DNA of 64,000 nt from an uncultured Gammaproteobacteria bacterium. Its GTDB lineage: Bacteria > Pseudomonadota > Gammaproteobacteria > Pseudomonadales > Azotimanducaceae. The DNA is taken from contig CAJXBG010000003.1 of NCBI GenBank assembly GCA_913050215.1, positions 22,499-86,498 of the forward strand. Reading direction: 5' to 3'. Under the pieces are notes generated by a model. The model did not search any database. It was not told the DNA's origin and worked only from the letters and a program-made list of their open reading frames with translations. This document shows positions 9,684 to 17,358 of the stretch, piece after piece; the first letter of the stretch is position 1, and every line of letters starts with the position of its first letter. The translations under genes and the position numbers were made by a program.

Positions 9684-10325
9684 ATGAACAAACAGACACG
9701 TCATCGATTAAGACAAACCGCTCGCGCTGCGCGCAGAAGTATTTCTCTCGAATATCAACAGTACGCGGCCCAACGTGCCTGCGATTTCCTGCAGACTGAT
9801 TCCGTGTTCCTCCGGTCCCGGCACATTGCTTCCTACACAGCCTTCGACGGTGAGCTAAGTCCGGCGAAAATCGCTCAAACTGCCGAGAAGCGCGGCAAAA
9901 AAAACTACTTACCACTTATCTCGGATTACATCAGACCCTGGGAGAAAACCAGACTCCTGTTTCAACCGTGCAACCCACGCAGTGACGGGCTGGAACCAAA
10001 CAGATACGGTATCCCCGAACCTCGCTACGCTCCGCAGCTCAACATGGCACCCTCGATGCTTGACCTCGTGATCATGCCACTGGTCGCTTTTGACTCACAA
10101 TTCAACCGACTAGGCATGGGGAAAGGGTATTACGACAGAACGTTCGGAGAAAACTTGAGGTGGCGACGGCCCTATTTACTTGGCCTGGCCTATGCCTCCC
10201 AGCAGTTAGCGCAACTCGATGCAACTGAACTGGATGTTCCGTTGGACGGTGTCCTGACGGAGGAAGGTATTACTTGGAGGAAAAAGGTATTACTTGGAGG
10301 AAAATGGCTAGAAAGTTACCGATGA
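9684..10325 (+). CDS. fthC: 5-formyltetrahydrofolate cyclo-ligase
   Basis: This enzyme converts 5-formyl-THF to 5,10-methenyl-THF using ATP. The family motif GMGKGYYDR (residues 144-152) is intact, and the length (213 aa) is normal. It follows 6S RNA, its conserved neighbour (ygfA in E. coli). The start is ATG 9684; a GTG 3 nt upstream is possible. The gene ends oddly: a 20-bp sequence is directly duplicated at 10264-10303, so the second copy is read in a shifted frame and gives the terminal VLLGGKWLESYR. Without the duplication the C-terminus would read differently and stop about 20 nt further on. The core enzyme is unaffected. Confidence 0.92.
   Translation: MNKQTRHRLRQTARAARRSISLEYQQYAAQRACDFLQTDSVFLRSRHIASYTAFDGELSPAKIAQTAEKRGKKNYLPLISDYIRPWEKTRLLFQPCNPRSDGLEPNRYGIPEPRYAPQLNMAPSMLDLVIMPLVAFDSQFNRLGMGKGYYDRTFGENLRWRRPYLLGLAYASQQLAQLDATELDVPLDGVLTEEGITWRKKVLLGGKWLESYR
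10264..10304 (+). repeat. 20-bp perfect direct duplication at the 3' end of fthC
   Basis: The unit AAGGTATTACTTGGAGGAAA occurs at 10264-10283 and again, head to tail, at 10284-10303, with one further matching A. As 20 is not a multiple of 3, the second copy shifts the reading frame of the last 12-15 codons of fthC. The perfect identity suggests a recent slippage or recombination event. Confidence 0.9.
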
Positions 10326-10369
10326 AAAACCGATCAAAATAGAAACACCGCAATTTGACTAACTGCTGG

Positions 10370-10462
10370 TCAAAAACCCAAAACTTGGCCGATTGCATTC
10401 ACGGCGACACCCAGTGCAAATACCACAAAAAGTACCATGACCAAATCGGGACGTTTTTTCAT
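10370..10462 (-). CDS. Small 30-aa membrane protein
   Basis: A 30-codon ORF, too short for normal gene calling. It starts at ATG 10462 after TAGGTG (7-nt spacing) and ends with TGA at 10370-10372. The product begins with a basic head, MKKRPDLVMVLFVVFALGVA, and continues VNAIGQVLGF: one predicted transmembrane helix with the N-terminus inside. Similar tiny proteins beginning MKKRPDL appear, as far as I recall, near fthC in other Gammaproteobacteria, usually unannotated or hypothetical. The gene faces fthC tail to tail. Function unknown. The good start signal, the positive-inside topology and the clean hydrophobic core favour a real gene. Confidence 0.65.
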   Translation of the reverse strand: MKKRPDLVMVLFVVFALGVAVNAIGQVLGF

Positions 10463-10718
10463 AGATTACACCTACAGGCGCTATGTCGGGCGATTCACAA
10501 GGTTGGACAAGATATAACCAGACAGGAAAATAAGCAAGCCTTATATAACTATATTTCATTAACTTAGGTTCCATTCATAACAATGGTTTAAATTAATTTA
10601 TGGGTTGGCGAATTTGACCTGCTAAGTCAATGCCAACCAGTCGCACCTTATCGGACGCTTTTACGGCGCTCGTCCATTCAGGTATTCTCCGAGTCAAGTT
10701 CAATATTTGAGACAAACC

Positions 10719-11258
10719 ATGTCTGTTCAAGAAATAATCAGGCTAGGTCATCCGACACTTCGCCAAACGGCCGCTCCCTTTCCGCTTGAAAAGATTCAAT
10801 CAGCAGAATTCGAAGAACTGGTTGATGATCTAAGGCAGACCCTTGCCGATAGCGGCGGCATAGGCCTTGCTGCTCCCCAAATCAATGTTTCAGTTCAAGT
10901 TGCGGTCATCGAGATTTCGAATCCCAAAACCCGTTATGGTGAGGTCAAAACCTTACCCTTCACAGTTTTTGTGAACCCCGTGATTTCAGTGCTGGATCCA
11001 GCGGTCGCTGGATACTGGGAAGGCTGTCTTTCGGTACCGGGCATGATGGGATTTGTTGAGCGGCCACAACATATTAAAGTCGATTATTTTGATGATCAGG
11101 GCCGCGAGCAGACCATGGAGCTCTCTGGCTTTCTCGCCACTGTGTTCCAACACGAATTTGACCACCTTTACGGCCACCTTTATGTCGACAAGCTACTAGA
11201 CCCTAAACTCTTTTGTTTTGAAGAGGAATATTTGAAATTCCACGTTGATCCCGAATAG
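10719..11258 (+). CDS. def: Peptide deformylase family protein
   Basis: A metalloenzyme of the deformylase fold, 179 aa, which would remove formyl groups from nascent peptides. All three motifs are intact: GIGLAAPQ (residues 47-54), EGCLS with metal-ligand Cys103, and QHEFDHL with His145, Glu146 and His149. It is a stand-alone copy without the usual partner fmt, so it may be a second deformylase rather than the housekeeping one. I chose ATG 10719; a TTG 12 nt upstream is in frame. Neither has a strong ribosome-binding site. Confidence 0.88.
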   Translation: MSVQEIIRLGHPTLRQTAAPFPLEKIQSAEFEELVDDLRQTLADSGGIGLAAPQINVSVQVAVIEISNPKTRYGEVKTLPFTVFVNPVISVLDPAVAGYWEGCLSVPGMMGFVERPQHIKVDYFDDQGREQTMELSGFLATVFQHEFDHLYGHLYVDKLLDPKLFCFEEEYLKFHVDPE

Positions 11259-11693
11259 CGGATTAGACATTCCCACATACACGCACTTCGGCTACTCAAA
11301 TGGATTCCCTCGTATCTCTCCGGCGAATCTGCCTGCTGAATCAGAAACACCGCACGTAGTATCTCGAACACAGGGTTCCGACGGGAGAAACTTATGTCTG
11401 AAACAAGACAGAGATGACCTCAACAAGTGCCTGCAAATCAGCCCCGTAAATGCGTTCTAAGGTCCCAAGCAGGTATGCGCAATTTATACACGGCCTAAAA
11501 ATAGTGAGGCCGTTTTGAGCACTTCATCCGAAAAAATGACGCCACGCTGCTACCTGATTCCACCCTTGCTGTTACAGGCAAATGCGGCCTATCATGATCG
11601 CACACCATGGAGAGCACCACGTTAACTACAAACTAGGCGCTGCTGACTAAGTCGGCTGCAAGCTTTTCTAATCGAAGAATAGGAGAAATTATA
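11259..11693. other. 435-bp intergenic region, no gene supported
   Basis: Between def and the split-barrel flavoprotein I see no convincing coding sequence; the one longer frame has no start signal and biased, non-protein-like composition. The region holds a terminator-like hairpin (11490-11516) and an AGGAG ribosome-binding site just before 11694. Confidence 0.6.
11490..11516 (+). terminator. Possible rho-independent terminator
   Basis: ACGGCCT at 11490-11496 pairs perfectly with AGGCCGT at 11507-11513 around a 10-nt loop and is followed by TTT. The U-tract is short, so termination may be partial. It would end the def transcript about 230 nt past its stop codon. Confidence 0.45.
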
Positions 11694-12287
11694 ATGTCCA
11701 GTGAAGAGCATGAAGTTGTATCAATCTACCCTTTCAACGAGGCATCTCGAGAGGACCTGCTCAATAAAGCCAGAGAATGCACCTTTAACTGGTCAACCAA
11801 AGATGGCTGGCCTGTTGGCGTAATTCATGCCTTCGTATGGCGAAATGGCAGTGGTTGGATCACCTGTGGTGTTCATCGACATAGAGTTGCTGCAATAAAA
11901 CGAGACCCTCGCTGTTCCGTCGTTGTTAGCGGCGTATCTGCGCCTAACGGCCCCAATGGCGCAATCACATTCAAGGGACGAGCCGTCATTCATGACGACG
12001 AGGAAACCAAAGAATGGTTTTATCCTGCACTTGCGCGCGGGCCTTACACTGGCATGGAGGGCGATCTTACCGCAGAACAAGAGGCACAGGCGAAAGCATT
12101 TGAAGAGCGCCTCGATTCGCCTCTACGGATCATCATCGAAATCATCCCAGAGAAATGGATTATGCTCGACAGCGACAAAATGGCAAAAGATACGGCTGGG
12201 CAGTTAGCAGAGGAAGAACGAGGCCCTAAACTGGAGGCAGACTCCAAGCGCATGCCAGCGGAGCTTGATAAGAGAGGCATCAGCTAA
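11694..12287 (+). CDS. Pyridoxamine 5'-phosphate oxidase-like split-barrel flavoprotein
   Basis: A 197-aa protein of the FMN/F420-binding split-barrel superfamily. The N-terminal half shows the typical pattern of a barrel that reduces small molecules: GWPVGVIHAFVWRNGSGWI, then HRHRVAAIKRDPRCSVVVSG and the GAITFKGRAVI strand. The last about 35 residues are charged and probably flexible. The start has AGGAG upstream. Only 3 nt separate it from the carotenoid oxygenase gene, so they are very probably one operon and may act on the same substrate. Substrate and whether the cofactor is FMN, F420 or heme cannot be told from sequence alone. Confidence 0.8.
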   Translation: MSSEEHEVVSIYPFNEASREDLLNKARECTFNWSTKDGWPVGVIHAFVWRNGSGWITCGVHRHRVAAIKRDPRCSVVVSGVSAPNGPNGAITFKGRAVIHDDEETKEWFYPALARGPYTGMEGDLTAEQEAQAKAFEERLDSPLRIIIEIIPEKWIMLDSDKMAKDTAGQLAEEERGPKLEADSKRMPAELDKRGIS

Positions 12288-12290
12288 GCA

Positions 12291-13718
12291 ATGCGTATTT
12301 CAGATATTAAAGAACCCACTGTTTCTTATTTTCAGGGTAACTTTGCACCAGTCCAAGCGCAGATTAGCGAACCCTGCATAGAAGTAATAGGCACTGTTCC
12401 CGAAGCATTAAACGGGGCTTTCTTGCGGATCGGTGCTAACCCGGTTTTTGTTAATGACCCTGAGTCTTATCATCCCTTCGCAGGTGATGGCATGATTCAT
12501 GAAGTTGTGTTTGAGCAAGGAAAGGTCTGGTACCGTAATCGTTTCGTTGAAACAGACGGACACTTGGCAGAACAGGAAGTGGGCGGTCTTATCTGGGATG
12601 GTATCAACACAAAGCCAGAAGATGTCGAAAAATACGGTCCGTCCAAAAACATTGCCAATACAGCCATGATTTTTCACAGCGGAAAATTCCTCGCATTGCA
12701 GGAGGGGGCTCGTCCCTTTGAACTCAAGCTACCTGAGCTCGACCCTATTGGAGAAGTCGATTTCGATGGTCGCCTAAGACATGCCTTTTCAGCCCACCCA
12801 AAGATTGATCCGAGGACAGGCGAGCTTATCTCCTATGGATATAGTGTTACCGATGCACCCTATTGTGCCGTATCCCTGATCAACCGAGAAGGTGAGCTGG
12901 TACATACAACCGATGTTGAAATTCCCAAACCAGTCATGATGCACGACTGCGCCATTACTGAAAATTATACGGTTATTATGGATCTGCCCTGTGTTTTTGA
13001 TTTTGAACGTATGGCAGCCGGAAAAAGCATCCTGTATTTCCAACCCGAAAATGGATCCCGATTCGGCTTACTTGCGCGCGGCGCAGACGGCGACAAAATA
13101 CGATGGTTCGATGTAGAGAGCTGCTACTGCTATCACACGGTGAATGCCTTCGAAGAAGGCGATGAGGTCGTCGTTGAGGGCTGTCGCTCGGAACGAAACA
13201 GTATCGGTGACGAAACCAAGCCACAGCCAAATGATCGCAGCGACCTACCAATGCTGCATCAGTGGCGCTTCAACCTGAAGACCGGTGAGGTGGTTGAGCG
13301 TAAGCTCGACGACAACTGGGGGTGCGAATTTGCACGTATTAACGAGGCCTTTATCGGGGTAAGAAATCGGTATGCCTACGCAGCAAGAATTGCCGGTAAC
13401 AATCTGGAATCCGGGTTTGACGGCATCATCAAATATGATCTCGTTAACGAAACCAATAGCCACTACCCGTATGGTGCAAGTCGCCTAGGCGGAGAACCTA
13501 TATTTGCGCCCAAACCCGACGGCGCTCATGAAGAAGATGGCTGGGTGATTGGATTTGTCTGGGACGAACAACTTAAACGAAGTGAGTGCATTATTCTCGA
13601 TGCAAAGCACTTTGAACAGGGTCCAATTGCCCGCGTCGTCATGCCAACACGCGTTCCATTTGGGTTTCACTCCGCCTGGGTTGATCAGGAAGCCTGGCAG
13701 GCAGCACAGCTAAGCTAA
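12291..13718 (+). CDS. Carotenoid oxygenase (RPE65/CCD family)
   Basis: A non-heme Fe(II) dioxygenase of the carotenoid/stilbene cleavage family, 475 aa. The four iron-ligand histidines are all present: His169 in AHPKIDPRTGEL, His218 in MMHDCAITEN, His282 in CYHTVNAFEEGDE and His460 in PFGFHSAW. The N-terminus LNGAFLRIGANPVF followed by HPFAGDGMIH is typical. It would cleave a conjugated or aryl-alkenyl C=C bond. The upstream split-barrel protein (3-nt gap) and downstream LLM enzyme suggest a small pathway oxidising and then reducing apocarotenoid- or phenylpropanoid-like substrates; that is inference. A second homologue occurs at 45592-46935. Confidence 0.93.
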   Translation: MRISDIKEPTVSYFQGNFAPVQAQISEPCIEVIGTVPEALNGAFLRIGANPVFVNDPESYHPFAGDGMIHEVVFEQGKVWYRNRFVETDGHLAEQEVGGLIWDGINTKPEDVEKYGPSKNIANTAMIFHSGKFLALQEGARPFELKLPELDPIGEVDFDGRLRHAFSAHPKIDPRTGELISYGYSVTDAPYCAVSLINREGELVHTTDVEIPKPVMMHDCAITENYTVIMDLPCVFDFERMAAGKSILYFQPENGSRFGLLARGADGDKIRWFDVESCYCYHTVNAFEEGDEVVVEGCRSERNSIGDETKPQPNDRSDLPMLHQWRFNLKTGEVVERKLDDNWGCEFARINEAFIGVRNRYAYAARIAGNNLESGFDGIIKYDLVNETNSHYPYGASRLGGEPIFAPKPDGAHEEDGWVIGFVWDEQLKRSECIILDAKHFEQGPIARVVMPTRVPFGFHSAWVDQEAWQAAQLS

Positions 13719-13768
13719 AGGCAGTTATTTGATCAGTGCGTTAGCCCTTTAGATTTAACGAGGACGCA

Positions 13769-14629
13769 ATGACTTTTGGAATAATGATTGCGGCTGACCA
13801 GTTCAGTACGCCAGAGTTACAAGAAATTGCACACAATGCAGAGCGTTGTGGCATTGACAACTTATGGGTGCCGGAATTATTCGGCAGAGATCCTTTTATC
13901 ACCTGCGCAAGCTTGTTATCAGCGACAGAGAATATCCGCGTAGGCACAGCAATTACCAATATCTATGCGCGTGATGCTCGGGCGATCAAGTCTGCTGCAT
14001 ACTCTCTTGCAGAGGCGCATGGCAATCGGTTTGATCTTGGTATTGGCTTATCAAACAAAGTGGGTAACGATCAACGCGGGTTGCCTTGGCTTGCCCCTTC
14101 TAAAAAGCTGGCGGAGTTCATTCACTACTACAATGCTTCACCCTTGATGTTTAATCAGGATTGCGACGTGCAAGTATACCTTGCAGCCCATGGACCAACG
14201 TTGATGAACATTGCGGCAAAAGACCTGGATGGCGCCTACGTGTATATGAAACCGGTCGAGTACTCTCGTTGGGCCAAGGAGCAGTTAGGTACGAAAAAAT
14301 TGCATTTGATGCAAATCACTGTGCTGGAGTCTGATCCTGAAATCGCGCGCGGTATTGCTCGCAAAGCTATATCTATTTATATGCCGCTGACCAATTATCA
14401 TCGAGCTTGGCGAGAAGCCGGGTTTGCTGATGAAGACTTTGCAAACGGTGGTAGTGATCATTTTATTGATTCACTGATTGCTTGGGGAAATCTGGAAAAA
14501 ATCAGTCGACGATACCAATTACAAAGGGCGCATGGCGTGGACCAGATTATAATAAGCCCTGCTAACCTCAATCTATTGCAGCAAGAAACCTGGCAGGCGA
14601 TTGAATCGTTAATAAAAATCAGCAGCTAG
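13769..14629 (+). CDS. LLM class flavin-dependent oxidoreductase
   Basis: A 286-aa luciferase-like TIM-barrel protein. Family features are the N-terminal strand FGIMIAADQFS, the segment GIDNLWVPELFGRDPF, and NRFDLGIGLSNKV in the middle. Members use FMNH2 or F420. In this subfamily many are annotated as F420-dependent, but the cofactor is not provable here. It lies 50 nt after the carotenoid oxygenase on the same strand and converges with a Ddn-like deazaflavin reductase. Confidence 0.85.
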   Translation: MTFGIMIAADQFSTPELQEIAHNAERCGIDNLWVPELFGRDPFITCASLLSATENIRVGTAITNIYARDARAIKSAAYSLAEAHGNRFDLGIGLSNKVGNDQRGLPWLAPSKKLAEFIHYYNASPLMFNQDCDVQVYLAAHGPTLMNIAAKDLDGAYVYMKPVEYSRWAKEQLGTKKLHLMQITVLESDPEIARGIARKAISIYMPLTNYHRAWREAGFADEDFANGGSDHFIDSLIAWGNLEKISRRYQLQRAHGVDQIIISPANLNLLQQETWQAIESLIKISS

Positions 14630-14646
14630 CGCTTGATCAATTATTA

Positions 14647-15060
14647 TCAGAGAGGATCGATTCGAAACACGGCAACCTGACGAGGTGCAGAAGAGGCAAT
14701 ATAGTCAGCGAACTGAGGGGTTTGTTGTGATTGTATTTGAATTCTATCTTTTCGTTGCTGACCGTCTAGTTCGGTCAGATTTGCCCTAAATACTTCGGTT
14801 TTGAATTCAACATCAATCACAGGGTTCGCACGCAGGTTGTAGATCCAGGCAGGTTGTTTTTTAGCCCCCGCATTGGTGCCGAACAGATACATACGGCCAT
14901 CATCAATCACAGTAATGAGTGGCACTTCCAGCAAGTTACCGGTTTTTGCGCCAATGGTATTGAGGATAACCACGGGTAGATCACCAAACTGGGCGACTCG
15001 CCCACTATTTATCCGAAATTCTTCGATGACGTTTCTATTCAGTAATTTCCAATCCATCAT
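14647..15060 (-). CDS. Ddn-like nitroreductase/quinone reductase (F420H2-type split barrel)
   Basis: A 137-aa protein of the F420H(2)-dependent quinone reductase family (Ddn of Mycobacterium). Key family segments are LNTIGAKTGNLLEVPLITV (residues about 33-51), GRMYLFGTNAGAKKQPAWIY and NLRANPVIDVEF. Known members reduce quinones or nitro compounds with deazaflavin F420H2. The start ATG is preceded by AAGGAAGG. Directly upstream lie four tandem 14-bp repeats (15075-15130), an unusual leader. The gene converges with the LLM enzyme gene. Whether this organism makes F420 cannot be seen in the window. Confidence 0.85.
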   Translation of the reverse strand: MMDWKLLNRNVIEEFRINSGRVAQFGDLPVVILNTIGAKTGNLLEVPLITVIDDGRMYLFGTNAGAKKQPAWIYNLRANPVIDVEFKTEVFRANLTELDGQQRKDRIQIQSQQTPQFADYIASSAPRQVAVFRIDPL

Positions 15061-15416
15061 AAGCCCTTCCTTTTATGCGAACACTTTCATGCAAACACTG
15101 TCATGCAAACACTGGCATGCAAACACTGTCGATCTCGGATCAATTGACGACACGCAAAGTAAAAAACAATCCAAAGAGATTGCCAAATAAAGTAAACCAC
15201 AGATTTCAGACAAACACACAGTCCTGACTCATTGTGAAACCAAAGCTCGCGCAGAAATAAGTCAATCAGATATGGGGTTACGCACTAACAGACAAGACCG
15301 AGTATGCTAAACCTAATCTCTATTTTTGCAGGGCCATCAAAATAGCTTCAAAAATGCGAGACGCGTTTTAATTTTTATGCGATCTTATTGGCATCTTATC
15401 CAGCGTTAAGAAATTC
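15061..15416. other. 356-bp divergent intergenic region
   Basis: This region separates the leftward Ddn-like gene and the rightward membrane-anchored gene. It holds the 14-bp tandem repeats near the left end. I see no further ORF, no RNA gene and no clear promoter in the rest. Confidence 0.6.
15075..15130 (-). repeat. Four tandem 14-bp repeats in the leader of the Ddn-like gene
   Basis: Four head-to-tail 14-bp units occupy 15075-15130; on the plus strand they read ATGCGAACACTTTC, ATGCAAACACTGTC, ATGCAAACACTGGC, ATGCAAACACTGTC. They sit 15-70 nt upstream of the start codon. On the minus strand each unit contains an ATG, and the stop of each tiny frame (M-x-V-F-A-stop) overlaps the next ATG as ATGA. 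The last tiny frame ends in TAA just before the AAGGAAGG ribosome-binding site. Confidence 0.9.
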
Positions 15417-15866
15417 ATGAGAAAGTTCAAGATTTTAGCCATCGTTATCGTTGTTCTCGCAGCGCTTGTGTGCGGATACCTCTACTATTCGATGGCTGTC
15501 ATCAACCCACGCGTCGTAAAGGAGATCACTTCTAATCCTGACGGCGAAAGAGCGGGTATTGTAGGACTGTTTACACTTCCCAGTGGCCGCAAATTGCCAG
15601 CCAATTATCTGCGCGAGGGCAATAAGGTTTTTGTTGGTGTCGACGGCAGATGGTGGCGCGAACTGACGGGCAGCGAAAATCAGATTTCGATGCTTATACG
15701 TGGACAAGTCCTCAAAGGGACCGCCCGTGTGGTGCTAAATGACCCGACTTATACCAGTGATGTTTTTGCCCGCCTACGCCCCAAGGCGCCTGGCTGGTTA
15801 CCTGCTTGGCTTAATGGCAAATTGGTCGTCATCACGCTTCAATCAGAAGGAGGAAACAGCAAATGA
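15417..15866 (+). CDS. Membrane-anchored protein with a split-barrel-like (deazaflavin reductase-like) domain
   Basis: A 149-aa protein with an N-terminal transmembrane helix (KILAIVIVVLAALVCGYLYY, residues 5-24) and no signal-peptidase site that I trust. The soluble part has the pattern seen in nitroreductase/quinone-reductase split barrels: a strand LPSGRKLPANYLREGN, then GRWWREL, then MLIRGQVLKGTARVV followed by NDP. I infer a periplasm- or cytoplasm-facing barrel tethered to the membrane; no catalytic residue can be named. Its stop overlaps the start of the EthD gene by 4 nt (ATGA), so the two are translationally coupled. Confidence 0.55.
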   Translation: MRKFKILAIVIVVLAALVCGYLYYSMAVINPRVVKEITSNPDGERAGIVGLFTLPSGRKLPANYLREGNKVFVGVDGRWWRELTGSENQISMLIRGQVLKGTARVVLNDPTYTSDVFARLRPKAPGWLPAWLNGKLVVITLQSEGGNSK

Positions 15867-16231
15867 TCAAGTTCATCATGCCTCTGCACCGCAAGGCCGG
15901 TATGTCGACCGATGAGTTCCGTTCCTATTACGAAACATTTCACCGCGTCATTGGCGAGAAATACCTGAATGGTTTTGTGAGTAAATATGTAAGACGCTAT
16001 CCCGAGCCACTGCCAGATCGTCAGGGAAACATCGTCGAACCGGATTTTGATGTCCTCTTAGAAATCTGGTATCCCGATGCTAATGCTCAGGCGGCTTGCG
16101 CCAAACATCTTTCAACGCCGGCAATTGCCGCCGAAATCGCCGAGGATGAAAAGCAGCTTTTTGACCGAAGTCGCATGCGCGGCTATCTTGTCACGGAACA
16201 TGAATCTCAATTTGGCGAAACTTCCGCGTAG
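15863..16231 (+). CDS. EthD domain-containing protein
   Basis: A 122-aa protein of the EthD/dimeric ferredoxin-like barrel group: it starts MIKFIMPLHRKAGMSTDEF, has RSYYETFHRVIGEKYLNGFV, and ends with a helical region. EthD proteins accompany oxidative catabolic enzymes, and some members act as small decarboxylases, cyclases or chaperone-like factors; no specific reaction can be assigned. It is coupled (ATGA) to the membrane-anchored split-barrel gene. Confidence 0.8.
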   Translation: MIKFIMPLHRKAGMSTDEFRSYYETFHRVIGEKYLNGFVSKYVRRYPEPLPDRQGNIVEPDFDVLLEIWYPDANAQAACAKHLSTPAIAAEIAEDEKQLFDRSRMRGYLVTEHESQFGETSA

Positions 16232-16285
16232 GCAGCCACTGAACGCATCAGTCTTGCCGAGTTTCCTCGGCACCATGTTAATGAA

Positions 16286-17203
16286 CTAGGCCCACTCGCG
16301 CTTGCTAAATTCGGCCACCAGATGATCAATAAAAAGTCGGGTTTTTACTGACAGATTACGCCGACTAAGATAAACCGCGTAGATGCCGAAATCGAGATCG
16401 GAGACCGTCGTTTCGTATTCAGACAAAACGCGTTCCAGAGTTCCAGCCTTTAGATGATCTTTAACCGTCCACGCTGGCAGTAACGCGACACCAAGACCTG
16501 CCAAAGCGGCGACGCGCAGAGCTTCTCCGTTGTTCGTTTGGAAGTTACCAGAGACCTGGAGATTAGTGGACAGTCCTCCGTCGGTTCGAAATTGCCATAG
16601 AGCCGCAAGCGCGCCAAACTCATATCGATAGGTCAGGCAATTATGATCCGCGATGGCTGCTGGCGTCGTTGGCTTTCCATGTAATGCCCAATATCGAGGG
16701 CTGGCACAAATCACCCGAGGACTCGATGCAAGGAGCCTGCCTACGAGGGTTGAATCTGCAAGATCCCCAGTACGAATGGCAAGATCGATACCGTGCTCCG
16801 TCAAGTCTAAGTCGTTATCGGTCAGCCACAGATCGATTTTGAGATCAGGATATCGCGCGAGGAACGCCGGAATAAGCGGCGCAACATACTGAGTGCCGAG
16901 CGAAATGCGAGAATGAATACGCAGACTCCCACGGGGTCTCACCGCCAATTGACTGACCGCATCTCGCATCTCGTCCATATCCTGCAGCAGACGTTCCGCG
17001 CGCTCCAGGTAGACCTGTCCGGCTTCCGTCATAGAGAGCCTGCGACTGGTACGATTCAAAAGCCGCACCCCAAGGTCGTCCTCCAAAGCTGAGATTTGCC
17101 GCGAAACACTGGCGGGCGAAAGACCTGTCTGTCGGCCAGCACCCGACAGGCTGCCGTTTTGCACAATAGCCTGAAAAATCCGCATTGTTTTCACGCTATC
17201 CAT
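16286..17203 (-). CDS. LysR family transcriptional regulator
   Basis: A 305-aa regulator with the N-terminal winged helix-turn-helix (MRIFQAIVQNGSLSGAGRQT, then SPASVSRQISALEDDLGVRL) and a C-terminal co-inducer domain. It is divergent from the BVMO-SDR-amidohydrolase operon, the usual arrangement for a LysR protein controlling its neighbour. The 155-bp spacer holds a perfect inverted repeat of the T-N11-A type, 17 bp upstream of its own start. It probably represses itself and activates the operon when the substrate is present (inference). Confidence 0.93.
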   Translation of the reverse strand: MDSVKTMRIFQAIVQNGSLSGAGRQTGLSPASVSRQISALEDDLGVRLLNRTSRRLSMTEAGQVYLERAERLLQDMDEMRDAVSQLAVRPRGSLRIHSRISLGTQYVAPLIPAFLARYPDLKIDLWLTDNDLDLTEHGIDLAIRTGDLADSTLVGRLLASSPRVICASPRYWALHGKPTTPAAIADHNCLTYRYEFGALAALWQFRTDGGLSTNLQVSGNFQTNNGEALRVAALAGLGVALLPAWTVKDHLKAGTLERVLSEYETTVSDLDFGIYAVYLSRRNLSVKTRLFIDHLVAEFSKREWA

Positions 17204-17219
17204 GATGTCTCCCGGTTAT

Positions 17220-17238
17220 CTTTACTTTATATGTAAAG
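17220..17238. promoter_or_regulatory. Probable LysR operator (inverted repeat)
   Basis: CTTTAC at 17220-17225 and GTAAAG at 17233-17238 form a perfect 6-bp inverted repeat with a 7-nt centre. The symmetrical T at 17223 and A at 17235 give the T-N11-A signature of LysR boxes. It lies between the divergent regulator and BVMO genes. Confidence 0.5.
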
Positions 17239-17358
17239 GTGGTGCCCATTTTTTGAGTATTATCATCATAATTCGAAAGTAATACCATCGTATCGAAATC
17301 AAATATCGCGCTTGCGAAACAACCAAATCTCAATTCAGAGCACACCCGCTGGCAAAAC

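Noticed and set aside
10355..10574. Two 70-codon frames around the end of fthC
   Set aside because: Neither has a start signal; the 30-aa frame with a strong ribosome-binding site at 10462 explains this region better.
11245..11460. 71-codon frame after def
   Set aside because: It overlaps the end of def, has no ribosome-binding site and an unlikely amino-acid composition.
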